A stretch of 64,000 nucleotides of DNA from Bugulina stolonifera (lineage: Eukaryota; Bryozoa; Gymnolaemata; Cheilostomatida; Bugulidae). The position numbers and the translations under genes are program-made. The notes beneath the pieces were generated by a model, which saw nothing but the letters and a program-made list of their open reading frames with translations, was not told the DNA's origin and did no database searches. Positions 24,901 through 37,500 of the stretch are shown here, one piece after another (the stretch's first letter is position 1; each line of letters opens with the position of its first letter). The stretch is from contig OW285193.1 of NCBI GenBank assembly GCA_935421135.1, positions 18,524,099-18,588,098 of the forward strand, written 5' to 3'.

Positions 24901-27631
24901 ACTCATTGTGGGAAAGATCTAATACCTGTATAGCAGTGATGGTATTTGTATGCATGCAGTACAGTATACACTATACAGTGTAGTTCAAGCCATAGAAGCC
25001 CTCTGTATGGAGTTGTCACACCTTGGAAGGGGTGAGTGTGACAACTCCATACATAGGGCTTAAGCGCAGAAAGAAAGGCTGATATCCTTATTTATAATTA
25101 TCCTAAAATTAAGTAAAACAAATAAACAAATACTACTTTTCCACCAAAGAAAATCTCAAGGTATATAGATAAACCTGCTATTCAGCTCACATGGTAATGT
25201 ATGAAGTATATCAATACATACCAGGAGTCCAATAAGTCTCAGCAATGTGTCATCAACATCCAATATCATGTTATGTGATGTGTTAAGATATGTGATGTAA
25301 TGTGGGAAAAAGCTCACATTTGATTGGCCAGTTCCATCTTCAGGCGCAATGCACAACGTGTTCAACTGCAAAAAGAGAAACAATTTTGACCACACCTGCT
25401 ATAACTATTTATTCTGCAGCTTAACCTGACAGCATCAGTAACGTATAAGCACTACCATACTCCCAACTATCTCCCCTTACCTTATTGTAGCTGAGATCAA
25501 GATAAGCTAGACAGTTTAGTCTATTAAAGCCGACAGGAAGTGCTTTGATCTGACAGTGAGAGACATCTAAATAGGTCAAGTGAAGTTCCCCTTTCGGGGG
25601 CAGTTTCGGCAGAGCTTCCAAGTTGTTGTAACTAAAACATTTTATAAGTAAGTGAATCAAGAGAAAAAATATACACAAGTATATACCATTTGTAGAAATG
25701 CCTTATCTCATGCTGTGCTAAAATGGAGGTAACCAGAAAATCACATCATGGTGTAGTGCAGGGGTTCCCAACCCTTTTTAGCCTAAGTACCCCTTGGCAG
25801 TCATGAAGTAAACAACGTACCCCTTTGTAGCCCTTTGTAACAAACAACGTACTTCTCTGTAAAACTGTGTTTAATCAAGGATATCTTTGGTTTAATTTGA
25901 TTAATATTACATGTATTGTATACTTTATCAAAAGGGTAAATAAATGGAGTATGGTATGAAATTTTTATTTATCAATTACTTAATGATAACTATGCAATAT
26001 AACTTTCATCCGTTGTAGTGTTTTATGGCTTTCGCACTGGCCTAGCTCAACTTTATTTGCATCAGTGAGCCATTTGATGTTCAGTTCAGTAATAGATCAT
26101 GATAATTCATAATTGGCATAGTCTGTAACTGAAAATCACTGTCAAAAATGTATTAAGTTGGGGACTTGTTTTGTACCCCCTAGATTTCTAAAATGTACCC
26201 CAGGTTGGGAACTCCTGGCGTAGTGAAACAACCTCAGAGAGAGCATCTGAAAGGTGAGTATATAGTGGATGACTAACCTTGCATTGAGAAAATCAATTGG
26301 TCTTTTATAAATAGTCTTTGGATCACTAACCTTGCATCGAGAAAATCAATTGGTCTTTTATAAATAGTCTTTGGATCACTAACCTTGCATCGAGAAAACC
26401 AATTGGTCTTTTATAAATAGTCTTTGGATAACTAACTTTGCATTGAGAAAACCAATTGGCCTTTTATAAATAGTCTTCGGATAACTAACCTTGCATCAAG
26501 AAAACCACGTGGTTTTTTATAAATAGTCTTTGGATAACTAACCTTGCATTGAGAAAACCAATTGGTCTTTTATAAATAGTCTTTGGATAACTAACCTTGC
26601 ATCGAGAAAACCAATTGGTCTTTTATAAATAGTCTTTGGATAACTAACCTTGCATTGAGAAAACCAATTGGTCTTTTATAAATAGTCTTTGGCAGATTCT
26701 TGATTATGTTGTGAGAGATATTGATACTGAACAGAGCATGTGGAGCGAATGCCTTGGCTGGAATCTTCTTCAATTTGTTGTGATCAGCAATTACAGTTTC
26801 TATTGACTGTACTTTATGTATGGCTAAAATAATATGATCTATCAATGAATTGTGTAGTGGAGCTTGTAGTACAGTTATATAACATACTACACCGTCATAA
26901 ATTACTCAATGAACAAAATATAATACCGGTTTAGCAACAATTCATTAGATGTCCCTCAACAACTGCTATGATTAATGAATCTACCTGGAAACTTTGTAAT
27001 ACTGTTTCCACCAAAGTCTAGATGGTTCAACTTCTGCAGTTCAGAGAAAGCAGGAGGAAATTTCTTGAGCAGGTTGTTATGCATGACAAGTTTCGTAAGG
27101 TTCTCACAGAGATCAATGTATGGCTGCATCTTCTTCACGTGTCCGTTAGTTACGATCAGTTCGTCCAGGAACTTCACCAGTTCCTCATTCTTATACACAT
27201 GTTCTGGGATAACCTATAACACACCATCACCTGTGATACACGGAGCAGAGTGCAACAGAGATAGCATTATCATCACACCATGCACCTTCATTGCCCGACA
27301 TAGACCGGCACTGTATTCTCTTTTTCATAGATTTCACAACTGTTTCAAGCTTATTGGCCTTCTATGCTGTCAAGGACATTGAAATAATCTCATACTACAT
27401 AACACATTATAAACTTGCCGAGTATAAAGGACAAGACATTAGAACAGAGAGTTAGAAGATGAGAAGTAGACTAACCTTGAGATTGTTAGATGAAAACCAG
27501 AGTCTAATAGTCTGCTTCTGTTCATTGGTCACCTCCATGTGTCTGGAGACAAAGAGAGGAAGTGCAGATATCTTACTTCCCTCTCCCAGTTCTGGGGGAG
27601 GGTCATCCTTCTTTTTCTTCTTTGGCCCCAT
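18981..27631 (-). CDS. Large leucine-rich repeat protein (~28 LRRs)
   Basis: Joined exons: 27476-27631, 26985-27213, 26649-26823, 25481-25631, 25222-25365, 24804-24925, 24549-24680, 24088-24258, 23674-23809, 23015-23150, 21268-21455, 20768-20948, 20143-20337, 19833-19976, a tentative 8-nt micro-exon 19754-19761, 18981-19211. This gives about 832 residues. Start chosen at 27631 because it opens a clean Lys-rich N terminus (MGPKKKKKDD) and the first exon is in phase. About 28 repeats of the LxxLxLSHNxLxxLP type fill the protein. Several repeats are completed only across splice junctions (for example LNAS|YNNLEALP and LESLDL|SYNELTQLP), which supports the joins. There is no signal peptide, transmembrane segment or kinase/GTPase domain. 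The C terminus is Lys/Gly-rich. The repeat type resembles SHOC2/LRRC40-like intracellular scaffolds, but the orthologue is not recognised. Weakest part: the junction between exon 14 and the last exon. Confidence 0.85.
19305..19394. repeat. 22-bp tandem repeat, 4 copies
   Basis: Unit GAGGGTGGCTATATGGGAGG(T). It lies just upstream (on the minus strand) of the last LRR-gene exon, within the intron. Confidence 0.85.
20440..20580 (-). mobile_element. tRNA-derived SINE
   Basis: Read on the minus strand from 20580, the head GGGAGCAGCTGTGGCCTAGAGG contains an A box (TGGCCTAGAGG). About 40 nt further on, a B box (GGTTCAATTCC) closely matches the GGTTCGANTCC consensus. These are internal RNA polymerase III promoter boxes at tRNA-like spacing. 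The rest does not fold as an intact tRNA, so this is a tRNA-headed SINE rather than a tRNA gene. It sits in intron 12 of the LRR gene, same orientation. The 3' end is uncertain. Confidence 0.7.
20710..20760. repeat. Short hairpin element (family member 4)
   Basis: GAGTTATCTCATC ... AGAGAAGACAACTTTAAA. It begins 8 nt downstream of the LRR exon 12 donor (exon ends at 20768). Confidence 0.55.
21590..22885. repeat. 18-bp minisatellite, about 1.3 kb
   Basis: More than 70 copies of CATCTACTATACATATAA, with variants that lack TA or have G for A. It lies in LRR-gene intron 10. All overlapping minus-strand frames here are repeat translations. Confidence 0.97.
23240..23375. repeat. Dispersed repeat, copy B
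   Basis: Diverged copy of 8325-8475 (shares CCATCCCTAGCTCATCGGCA-like and TTTTGCTTTTGGCCTAGG-like blocks). In LRR-gene intron 9. Confidence 0.6.
24290..24515. repeat. CATAG-based tandem repeat
   Basis: Irregular 5-22 bp units of ATAGCATAG / GACTATAGCATAGCATA, in the intron between LRR exons 7 and 8. It ends about 30 nt from the exon 7 donor. Confidence 0.9.
25004..25053. repeat. Hairpin related to the GGAGTTGTC family
   Basis: GTATGGAGTTGTCACACC and GGTGAGTGTGACAACTCCATAC form a near-perfect stem with an 8-nt loop. AGCCCT/AGGGCT extends the pairing outward to about 24997-25060. In LRR-gene intron 5. Confidence 0.75.
25759..26217. mobile_element. hAT-like MITE, 459 bp, 8-bp TSD
   Basis: The left end is CAGGGGTTCCCAACC; the right end, read on the minus strand, is CAGGAGTTCCCAACC. 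The flanks are gtgtagtg (25751-25758) and gcgtagtg (26218-26225), 7 of 8 matching. Both termini and the 8-bp duplication are typical of hAT elements. No transposase was seen. In LRR-gene intron 3. Confidence 0.85.
26274..26697 (-). repeat. 53-bp tandem repeat duplicating an exon end and its 5' splice site
   Basis: Eight copies, with GCAT(T/C)GAGAAAA at 26281, 26334, 26387, 26440, 26493, 26546, 26599 and 26652. On the minus strand each unit is the last 47 nt of LRR exon 3 followed by the donor GTTAGT. The most upstream copy (at 26649-26697) is the exon itself; seven further copies lie in the intron. Because 53 is not a multiple of three, use of most downstream donors would shift the frame. Confidence 0.9.
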
Positions 27632-28230
27632 TTCCAGGAGATTAGGCTACAACTGTGAAACAGTGAGCTTAGAATGGGCAATCTACAACACTGAGACTGG
27701 GCTCTAACCACAGCCTGTTGACCTGTTACAGAAATTCAGAACTAAGGCTAGATGTGAAAGAAAAAATTATCCAAGGTACATGTATAATAGCAAAAATTCT
27801 CATAGAATCAATGAGTATAGCTACAACTCTGGTGTAGTGGAAAGCTTACCTTTGAGGATCTCAAAACTGAAATATTTCAACAGTTATAACTACATAAAGA
27901 CGTTGAGTCATAGCTATTAAAACGATAATAAATGACATTAAGATGAACAATAAAAACAATATAATCCAATTTTAAAAGTGAGAATAACAATTATTGTAAC
28001 CAGTGAAAACTGATGAGAAATATTATTATATAACTTGACAAACTAAACAGAATTAGAGCTGCATTGTTACTCTTGTATCTATTGTACATGTTTATTTAAT
28101 ACCTGCCAATAAAACAACGCAACTATAAATTGAGTCCAAAGAAATGCTTGCATAATAGCACACATGATAATGGAAGAAGCAAACCCATTGGTTGAACATG
28201 TCAGGACGGATCAAATGTTTTCAAAACTAC

Positions 28231-28236
28231 TTTATT
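28231..28236 (-). terminator. Candidate poly(A) signal for CEP290
   Basis: AATAAA on the minus strand, about 330 nt downstream of the CEP290 stop at 28567. Another lies near 28090. Either is plausible; neither is proven. Confidence 0.35.
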
Positions 28237-28566
28237 TACCTAAAAGAGCAATATGAACTACATACTGCAGAAGTGTTGATAATGCACTAAATACAGGAAT
28301 ATGTTGGTGTAATGACATATCAACACAAACCCTACAAGCACTCATCTAGTTTTCAGTAAAAGTCTAAGCTAAACCCTCTACCATTATTTATACAAATAAC
28401 AAAGGGAATAAATAAATAAATAGCATCGACACACATGCAGAAGAGTTTGATCAGATTTATATGTGTGTCATATTTGTTCGTTAATTTCAGTACAAAACTA
28501 GTTTGACTCTGACACAGAGCACTAAAACATGAGGTCAAAAGTAAAATTAATAAAATCTAACTATTA

Positions 28567-31500
28567 TCATAGAGAGACTCCAAACTGTCTGCAGATTTCA
28601 TTCAACTTCTCCTCTAGCTGAGCGTTCCGTATCTCTGACTCCTGATAGTTATATTTTAGATCCTCGATTTCTTCAAAAAACTCGGGACCAAAGTTTGCCA
28701 ACTCTCTCTTCAACTAAAATGGAATAGTGGGAAATTAGCTGTGGCATCCGCATGATACTGTCCATGTGAGACATGGTACTGGATATCCACCTGTCCATGT
28801 GAGACATGGTACTGGATATCCACCTGTTCATGTGAGACATGGTACTGGATATCCACCTGTTCATGTAACACATGGTACTGGATATCCACCTGTTCATGTG
28901 ACACATGGTACTAGGTACCCACCTGTTCATGTAACACATGGTACTGGATATCCACCTGTCCATGTAACACATGGTACTGGATATCCACCTGTTCATGTAA
29001 CACATGGTACTGGATATCCACCTGTCCATGTAACACATGGTACTGGGTAATTATTCACATAACAGAGATAAACGTATACATATTGCATACCTTATCGTTT
29101 TCAATCTTGTATTTATCTCTTTCCTGTTGAGTTGCGTGTAACACAGTGCTGGTCTTTGCTTGATCTTTCAGTGCCGAGTCATATTTTCTTGCTTTCTCAA
29201 CCATCTGGTCATCCTAATACAATCACAATAAAGTAATTTATGGAATATAACACCATTCACATCATGTATAGGATAGATAGATAGACGGGAACTTCGACAT
29301 TGTTTAACTTACATAATCATCGGCTGCAGAGTGACCCTTCAGTTTACGCAACTCATTAAGGATTTCTGCTTTTTCATCTTCCAGTCTCTGATTGGTCAGT
29401 TTAGACTGTTGTAATTGAACCATCACCTAAAGCACGTTTATAGTATGTACGGAACATGTATAGTATGTACAGTATATGGTGTATAGTATGTACAGTATAT
29501 GGTGTATAGTATGTACAGTACATGTATAGTATGTACAGTATATGGTGTATAGTATGTACAGTACATGGTGTATAGTATGTACAGTATATGGTGTATAGTA
29601 TGTACAGTACATGGTGTATAGTATGTACAGTATATGGTGTATAGTATGTACAGTATATGGTGTATAGTATGTACAGTACATGTATAGTATGTACAGTATA
29701 TGGTGTATAGTATGTACAGTACATGTATAGTATGTACAGTACATGGTGTATAGTATGTACAGTATATGGTGTATAGTGTGTACAGTATATGGTGTATAGT
29801 ATGTACAGTACATGGTGTATAGTGTGTACAGTATAATGGTGTATAGTATGTACAGTATATAGTGTATAGTATGTACAGTATATAGTGTATAGTATGTACA
29901 GTACATGTATAGTATGTACAGCATATGGTGTATAGTGTGCACAGTACACGTGTAGTAAAATATAGTAATTTGCACGTGAGTCGAGTACATATTATTCTAA
30001 CACACCTCAGAGTCCGTGAGTTGGGCTCCTGGAGGGAATCTCTCTAGTATCTGGATCTTCCTCTCCATCTCTTCTCTCTCATTTATCAGTTCCTTCTCTC
30101 TGGTGGCCGAATCTCTAAGTAGAACCTTCATGTCAGTCAGTGCTTTGTTCTACACACACCCAACCATAGCTGTGTTACATTTTATTGCATTATATTCTAT
30201 CATATCATATTATATTATATTATGTTCTAAAATATACATTATTAAAATTAGTGCACCTTCAGGTCTAGTTCCACTGTCATTCTATTAGCCTTCTCCTCTG
30301 AAACGCGGCTGACCACTGCTGCCTTCCAGCTCTTCTGGTCAGCCGGAGCACCGGATCCTCTGCTAGTCTCCACTTTACTCAGCTCTTCCCTCAACTCCTC
30401 TATGGTCTTAGCGTGCTGCTCTGCTGTCAGTCTGGCACTATTCAGGGCCACTTTCATCTTCTCACTCGATTCTTGTTCCTGAAACAATCGGGCCGGAATA
30501 ATTATACCCTGGTAATGAATTGACTTGTTCACAGAAAACCGGTGACAAGGCATAACCCTACTACAGAATTACTACGCTTACATATCATCTATACTACAGA
30601 ATTACTACGTCTACATATCACATATACTTCAGAATTACTACGTTTACATATCACATATATTTGGGAATGACGAACCTTTCTCAGATCTTTACGTAATCTC
30701 TCAAAGTCATGAGTCAGACGTTTAGTTCCCTTGTCCTTCATCTCATAACGTTCAGTCAGTGTGGCTCCCATCTTGGACCTGCAATAAGACCCTTACATTA
30801 TGGCACATGCTGCACAGTTAGGGAGTTTTCTATTAGCATGTACATACCTAACTATCATAACATCATACTACAATGTATAAAATTGATAACTCCCTCCATG
30901 CATGAAAAGATGACAGTATTAGTCATTGATGGGAACATCTCAATGACTAGTGTATACCATCTCCAATCATGATTTGCACTCATGTATAATCCCTGTTGAT
31001 TACCAGTTCCACAAAGAGAAGAAGTAGTGAAACCATACTTGGTTCAATATTACACAAGCAAAGAACAAACGCCCTGCCAAAGAATGTGAGAATATAATGA
31101 CCGGGTGATGTTTAATTTAGGATACTTTGAACAAAATATTGTAATGGTACGCACAGTAGTCTCTTACACCTGACACTCATTATTATGTGTGCTTACATGT
31201 ACATGTATATACTTGCTTGCATTCTACCTTGTGTAACTTCTATATCATTGTATATACTTGTATACTTATTACTAAGTCTGTTAGTGCCTTTTATACCCAT
31301 GTACAGAGGCCCGACCTCTCAGAATTACCTGATATTTATTTTATACATGAATTGGATCATTATAAGCAACTTTTGTATAACTCGACCCATTTTGGGTCGG
31401 CCGTCGGGCTTCCGGCGGCCATGTTGTTGCACAACTTCCGGACGACCCTATGTCGTCTTTTCCCGACACTACGTCGGGCGGAAGTCCTTATACTATATAA

Positions 31501-34500
31501 AGGGCATTGTTTCACTGTTCATTGTTTCAGTCTTCACTTGGCTTTCAATAAAGACACATCTATACTTGATACAGAGACTTTCACTTCCTTTTGTCAGGTC
31601 ATTCGCTTAGCGAACCGCCTACTAGGTCGGATCACTCTCTTTCAACGTATAGTCTGAAGGTCAGACTTGGGACCAGATGGGTCGTCTCTGGTAGTTATTG
31701 GGCTACTGAGACCGCTCGATCTTTCATGTAATGAGAAGGCCTAGCACCACTCATAGGCACTTCAGTTTTGGGTCGGTAGTCGTCCAAGGACGACCGCACG
31801 AAATACCAGAAACCATTACAATATAAATTAACTGGAGACCGTGGAAGCGTAGCATCTAGCAAGTACATGCACATGTATTATAAGATAAACACCATCTTGA
31901 CTAGCTTTAGCAACTGAAGCCTCTTACCTCTCTCTAGATATAGTAATATAAAACAGTATCATCAGTATTTCATATATACAATGTAGTACGTATGTGTGTC
32001 ATAGTATATACATATAGTGCGTATGTGTGTCATAGTATATACATATAGTACACGTGTGTGTCATAACTATTTCAATCGTACTAGTTCCAACTAAACTAAA
32101 GAAACCGACTTGTTAACAACCACACACTCATATTGGATACATATAGTATAGACTACTTCACACAGAAGACATACTGTTATTGTTTCCGTTAGTCAGTCAG
32201 CTGGTCGATCAAACAGGTAGACTTACAGATAAACATACAAACAGACAGACAGATCTTCTGTATACCGTCTGGTCTCTTACCTCAGCTCCTCCAGCTGTTC
32301 TCTCAGACCTGAGTTCTCTCTCTCTAAGTTAACCAGTCTCTCATTGCTCACCACACCAGGTGCCATCTTTAACTTCTCTACTTCTGCCTGTTTCTTCTCC
32401 ACCACCTTCTTCAAGAGAGAGATTGTCTTTTCCAACTCCTTAGTACTTCTACCACTCTCTCCTATCTGTAGATATGTAACATGCACTTTATACTACTAAC
32501 TATATCTACGTTTATGGCCAAATTATCAGGTTTCTGTAACTCCACTCAGCTAAACACTACTACATTCTTGTTCCTATTTTATACGAACTGAACATGACTT
32601 GAACTCTCCATTTAGACACTCAGTCGTAGCCCATACTACGTACCCTTCTAATCATAGAGGTCTGTGAGTTAGCAGAAGACACCCAGGAGCCAATGGACCT
32701 AACTGAACCAGCATTATCATTGTCTCTGTCTGCCTTCATAGCTTCTATATACATCTTCTGACTCTGTATCTTCTCCTAAGCAAGAGACCATGCAACATAC
32801 GTATACATACACTGTATATGTATACATACACTGTATACGTATACATACACTGTATACGTACACATACGTAGGCATACGTAGACATACGTATGTGTACGTA
32901 GACATACGTATACATATGTATACACACGCTGTATAATATAATTAATTAATAAAACTCAAATCAATGATTAGGTGCATGAATATCACATATGCTGAATTAT
33001 ATACCATACAGAAATGAAAGGAGATAGATGTACATTCTATGTTAGTCTCAATCTAAAAAGTATTACAAAGCATTTGTTGGTTAAAGTACACACTATTTTA
33101 TAGTCAGCCTAAAACAAATCAGAGCTTCTATCTGAGAGAAAATACACATCAAGTGGGGCGCCTAATACTCCCCCTCACCTTTAGACGGGGAACATCCTGC
33201 TGTAGCTGAGTCACTTCAAATCTCAAAGAGAGATTCTCTTCAGATAGCTTAAGGACATCAGCCTGTAACTTCTGCTCCCTGGCTACGAGGTCGGGGTACT
33301 GATCACTCGCTGCCATCTACAGAGAAAGGAAACACAGGCTATACGTGCTGATATACATATTGTAGCTATAACAATACATAAATCATGCATGTAACAGAGG
33401 AATAGAGTCAACTGGACAGCAGCGTTCTGTGAGACACTCAGAATGAGTAAGTGCAAGTAGAAGTGGCTACTGAGATGCTATACTACTACGACAACATGTA
33501 CCTATATACATTAGTAACCAACTAGTAGTTTGTAAACAGCTATTTTATAGTCACTATAAGACAGTGAAATACATGCGGGTATACAAATTCATTAGAGCCT
33601 ATTATAGTATGTCAGAACTATACAATATATTCTAGTGGCGCCTAGTTACATAATATAAACAAAGTATACATAGTTACAAGCTGTCTATAATACACCCAAT
33701 CTACAGTACTGGCAGCATAACAAAAGCACTTGCTTTGCTTGTACCTGCTGATTGTCTTTTAGTTTTCTCTTCTGTATAAAAGTCTCCAGCTCAGACAACT
33801 TGTCTGTGAGCTGTCTGTTTCTCATCTGAACCTCCTCGTATGCCACATCTCTAGTCATGAGTAGCTGCTGTCTCAAGTCACTTATCTATATTACAATATT
33901 ACTTAACTATATACACATTACTTAACTATATCCATATTACTTGACATTACTCAGCTCTATGGCATACATGTATTACTTGAGAATATCCTATTTCGGAGTT
34001 GTCTTCTTGTGAAAAATGTAAATAATGTGAGAAGACAACCTTAAAATAGTTTTTTGCCAATTACGACAGTTACCTCATTATGAAGCAGTTCGTTTTGATT
34101 CCTTAGCTCTTGTTCTGTAAGACTAGATGATTTCCCAGCACCAATTGGAGGGGCGTTCTTATACGCCTTCTTTTCTAGAGCCTCTTTAGCTTTGGTGGCC
34201 CTGCACATACAAATATTTAATCTTTGGCATTCATGTATTTACGTATGCAATGGCCTGTGTTGCTGTATATATATCAACACCATAGCCTATGTACCAGTAC
34301 ATCAACACAATAGCTTGTGTTCCTGTAAACCAACAAAGTAGCTTATGTATCTACATATCTACACAACAGCTCAAGTGCCTGTAGATCAACACAGTAAAAC
34401 TACTGGCAGTCCACACCCATAATGCACACTGCACAGAGTACCTGTCCAAAGCACTCTTCATCAGTTCATTATTAGCCTTTAGTTTAGCACATTCCTCTTC

Positions 34501-34581
34501 AGAGGAAGTTAGTTTAACCTTGACCTTCTCTAGATTCTTCTGCAACTTCTTAGACTCCTCCCATCTCTCTACAGCCCCCAT
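28567..34581 (-). CDS. CEP290: CEP290 exons 38-49
   Basis: Exons: 34442-34581, 34074-34200, 33745-33885, 33179-33316, 32644-32775, 32281-32465, 30676-30778, 30257-30478, 30006-30149, 29313-29426, 29091-29213, 28567-28713. Exon 38 begins after the 5.4 kb retroelement-bearing intron. Exon 43 carries ELEKTISLLKKVVEKKQAEV, close to human ELEKTIGLMKKVVEKVQREN. Exon 45 has DQKSWKAAVVSR (human DSKSWKSIVVTR). Stop TGA at 28567-28569. Confidence 0.95.
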
Positions 34582-37500
34582 CTACATGTAAACCATACAG
34601 AGCATATAGTGGGTGTGAGTTATTTATCCTGTAATACACCTATAGAATCATGTTCAGTATATTTAGATAGACTGAGCTCACAGCACACCAAATTACTGAG
34701 GTCATGGAGGTCGTGTGTGGAGCCAATCACACCATGTCTAGTCTCTGTAACATCTTGGTGATGTATTCAACTGTTGACACAATGTAAGAAAACAGAATAT
34801 ACAAGACAGCTGATGAAACATATTCAGTATAATATTGTAATGGTTTCTGTGATTTGGTGCGGTCGTCCTTGGACGACTGTCGACCCAGAAATGAAGTGCC
34901 TATGAGTGGTAATAGGACTTCGCATTACATGAAAGATCGAGCGGTCTCAGTAGCCCAAATACTACCAAAGACGACCCATCTGATCTCAAGTCCGACCTTC
35001 AGACTATACAGTGAAAGAGAGTAATTCAACCTAGTAGGCGGTTCGCAAAGCGAATGACCTAGTAAAAGGAAGAGAAAGTCCCTGTATCAAGTATAGATGT
35101 GTCTTTATTGAAAGCCAAGTGTAGACTGAGACAATGAACAGTAAAACAGTGCCCTTTATATAGTATAAGGACTTCCGGCCGACGTGACGTCGGGAAAAGA
35201 CGACGTGTGGTCGTCCGGAAGTTGCGCAACAAGATGGCCGCCGGAAGCCCGACGGCCGACCCAAAATAGGTCGGGTTCTACAAAAGTATCTGGAGGGCTG
35301 GTCGACAATGGGGCGGCCTTGTCTGATCCGGTTCTAGCCTTAGGCGGCCGGGGCCGACGTTTGGGTATGTCGTAAGTATCAGTCCCTCTGTGGTCCAAGG
35401 CTGGAGGGTCCATACGAGTCTGTGGTCGCTTTGGACTGCCTAGTCGCTCCCAGGGCGACTTTCTTTTACTTGTTTTCTTTGGGGCAGGAGGAGGTGTCAG
35501 TCGCACCACTGCTGCTCTGGCTTCAGCTTCTGGAGGAGCTGGTATAGTGAAAGGTTTTGGTCCTACGTCTGCTGGGATACATGAGGGGTAAGCGACCCTC
35601 TTGTCGAGCTTCATCGCCTTGAGGAAAAGCTGGAACATGTGGGAATCCACTTCATACTGGATGGCTCCGTGGCCTGTCTGGCTTTGGTGCCGATAGACAG
35701 TCTCTGCATCACGGGCGCTGACTCCACAGGAACAGAAGAACTGGGTAAAGTGTTGGCGTGTGTGAGCCTTGATGGTGTTCTCCGTCCCTTCTAGCTTACA
35801 TAGTCGACAATAGGAGTTCCTTCCTTTACATCGGGCTGTCCGACGTATATCACTACTGGTCCGTGGAGAGATCCAGCAAAGTTGAGACTGCGGCATAGGC
35901 GTCTCTGGAGAGGTCTCTATAAGAGAAAGTGTAGATACAAGAGGTTGATCATTTAGATTATCAATGTTTGCGTAGGCCGAGTCGTCTTCGTCACCCGACT
36001 CAGTCACATGGCGTACAATGTCATTAGAGTACATATGCATGTCCGAGGTCGTCCCGGAGGGGAGGCAGTACATGTCCGAGTCGGTTAGGACGGTATCGTC
36101 CCGAAGTACCGAAGATACTTCAGTATGACCCGACCCGACTGGCACGACCTCATCCCTCGAGGAGTTCCCGAGATCAGCATATAAGTCGTCGTCGTCCAAA
36201 AGTAACAGTACCTTGTCCAAGTCTATTGGCTCACCTGGCAAGTCCATGAGTAGGCCGACTAGGGAGGGCACCGTCCTTGTTGAGGAGTCTCGAATAGAGT
36301 ACTCTGTTGTCCGACTAGGTGTTGACTGAGTGGTGGTGGTGAAGGTACTGGGGGATCCATCTGGATCCTGGCCTTTTATAGGTGTGGGGGCTGCCCTGGT
36401 TCTCCTTCTGGTGTGCGACGTTATGTCTGCAATAGCTGGCTTCTCACCATGTAGTAGGGCTACGTTGCGGCGGAAGTGCACTTGTCTGACCCCGGTTGTT
36501 AGATCTATTTTGATCTCAAGGTTGTCTGGGTCACCGGATCTGTCTGTTGAATTGGGGAGTAAACACGGGCCTGGCCGTGTCGGCCTACGACAGGTAGTCG
36601 TCTGGGCAGCCCATTTGTGATGAATTCTTTCTAGTATAACCTCTGGGGGTCGGCCTCGCTTCCACCGGGCCTTCCTCCTGTATGATAGGGGTCTGTGTTC
36701 CCTAGTGTAGGGCGTAAGCATCCGGACGTAGGAGGGTCTACCTTTTGAACCTCTGCCCCAGTCGGGCGGCGGGAATATCGGGTGCTGGAAATAGTCGACA
36801 GCACCTTCCTCGAGGCGGTTTGTGCCTTGTCTACGCTCCTGGATGCGCGGCTTTTTAGCCTGTCGGCCCTGGTCCTCTACTTGCCTCTTTTTCTTCGCTG
36901 TTCCTCCCTCGGCTTCTAGCCCCCCTATCGGGTGGCCAGGACGTCGGCATTGTACTTCGACGCCATGCGGAGTTGTACTGGGCGGTAATGATCCTTTTCC
37001 TCCCTCGGCTCTGGATCCTCTGTGGGGGTGTCCTTGACGTCGGCATTGATCATCAACGTCGGGCGCAGGTGTACTAAGTGATGAGCTTCCCGTTCCTCCC
37101 TCGGCCCTGGATCCTCTGTGGGGGTGTCCTTGACGTCGGCATTGATCATCAACGTCGGGCGCAGGTGTACTAGGTACTGAATTATCCGTTCCTCCCTCGG
37201 CCCTGGATCCTCTGGTGAGGTGTCCTTGACGTCGGCATGAGTCATCGACGTCGGGTGGAGGCGTACTAGGCTTCATCTCAGGCATCGTCCTCAATGTATA
37301 AGGGCTTCCCGTTCTATTGACACACGGCCATTGATCTCGGCTGGTGTATACCTTAGCGGTATGGCAGTTTACAGAGCACTTGTGTTTAGTCAGGTAGGGC
37401 ATCCCTAGGACGCCATCTTCTGGTATGGAGCCGATGAGGAACAGTTCTTGGCTAAAGGTACGACCGACTACCATAGGTAGCCTTACCATTCCCTCGAACC

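Noticed and set aside
29401..29990. Minus-strand frames of 182-187 codons
   Set aside because: Repeat translation of GTATAGTATGTACAGTA units; only the first few codons overlap CEP290 exon 47.
31185..31657. Two plus-strand frames of 141-156 codons
   Set aside because: They lie in the solo LTR; no protein motif, and similar sequence in the other LTRs is regulatory.
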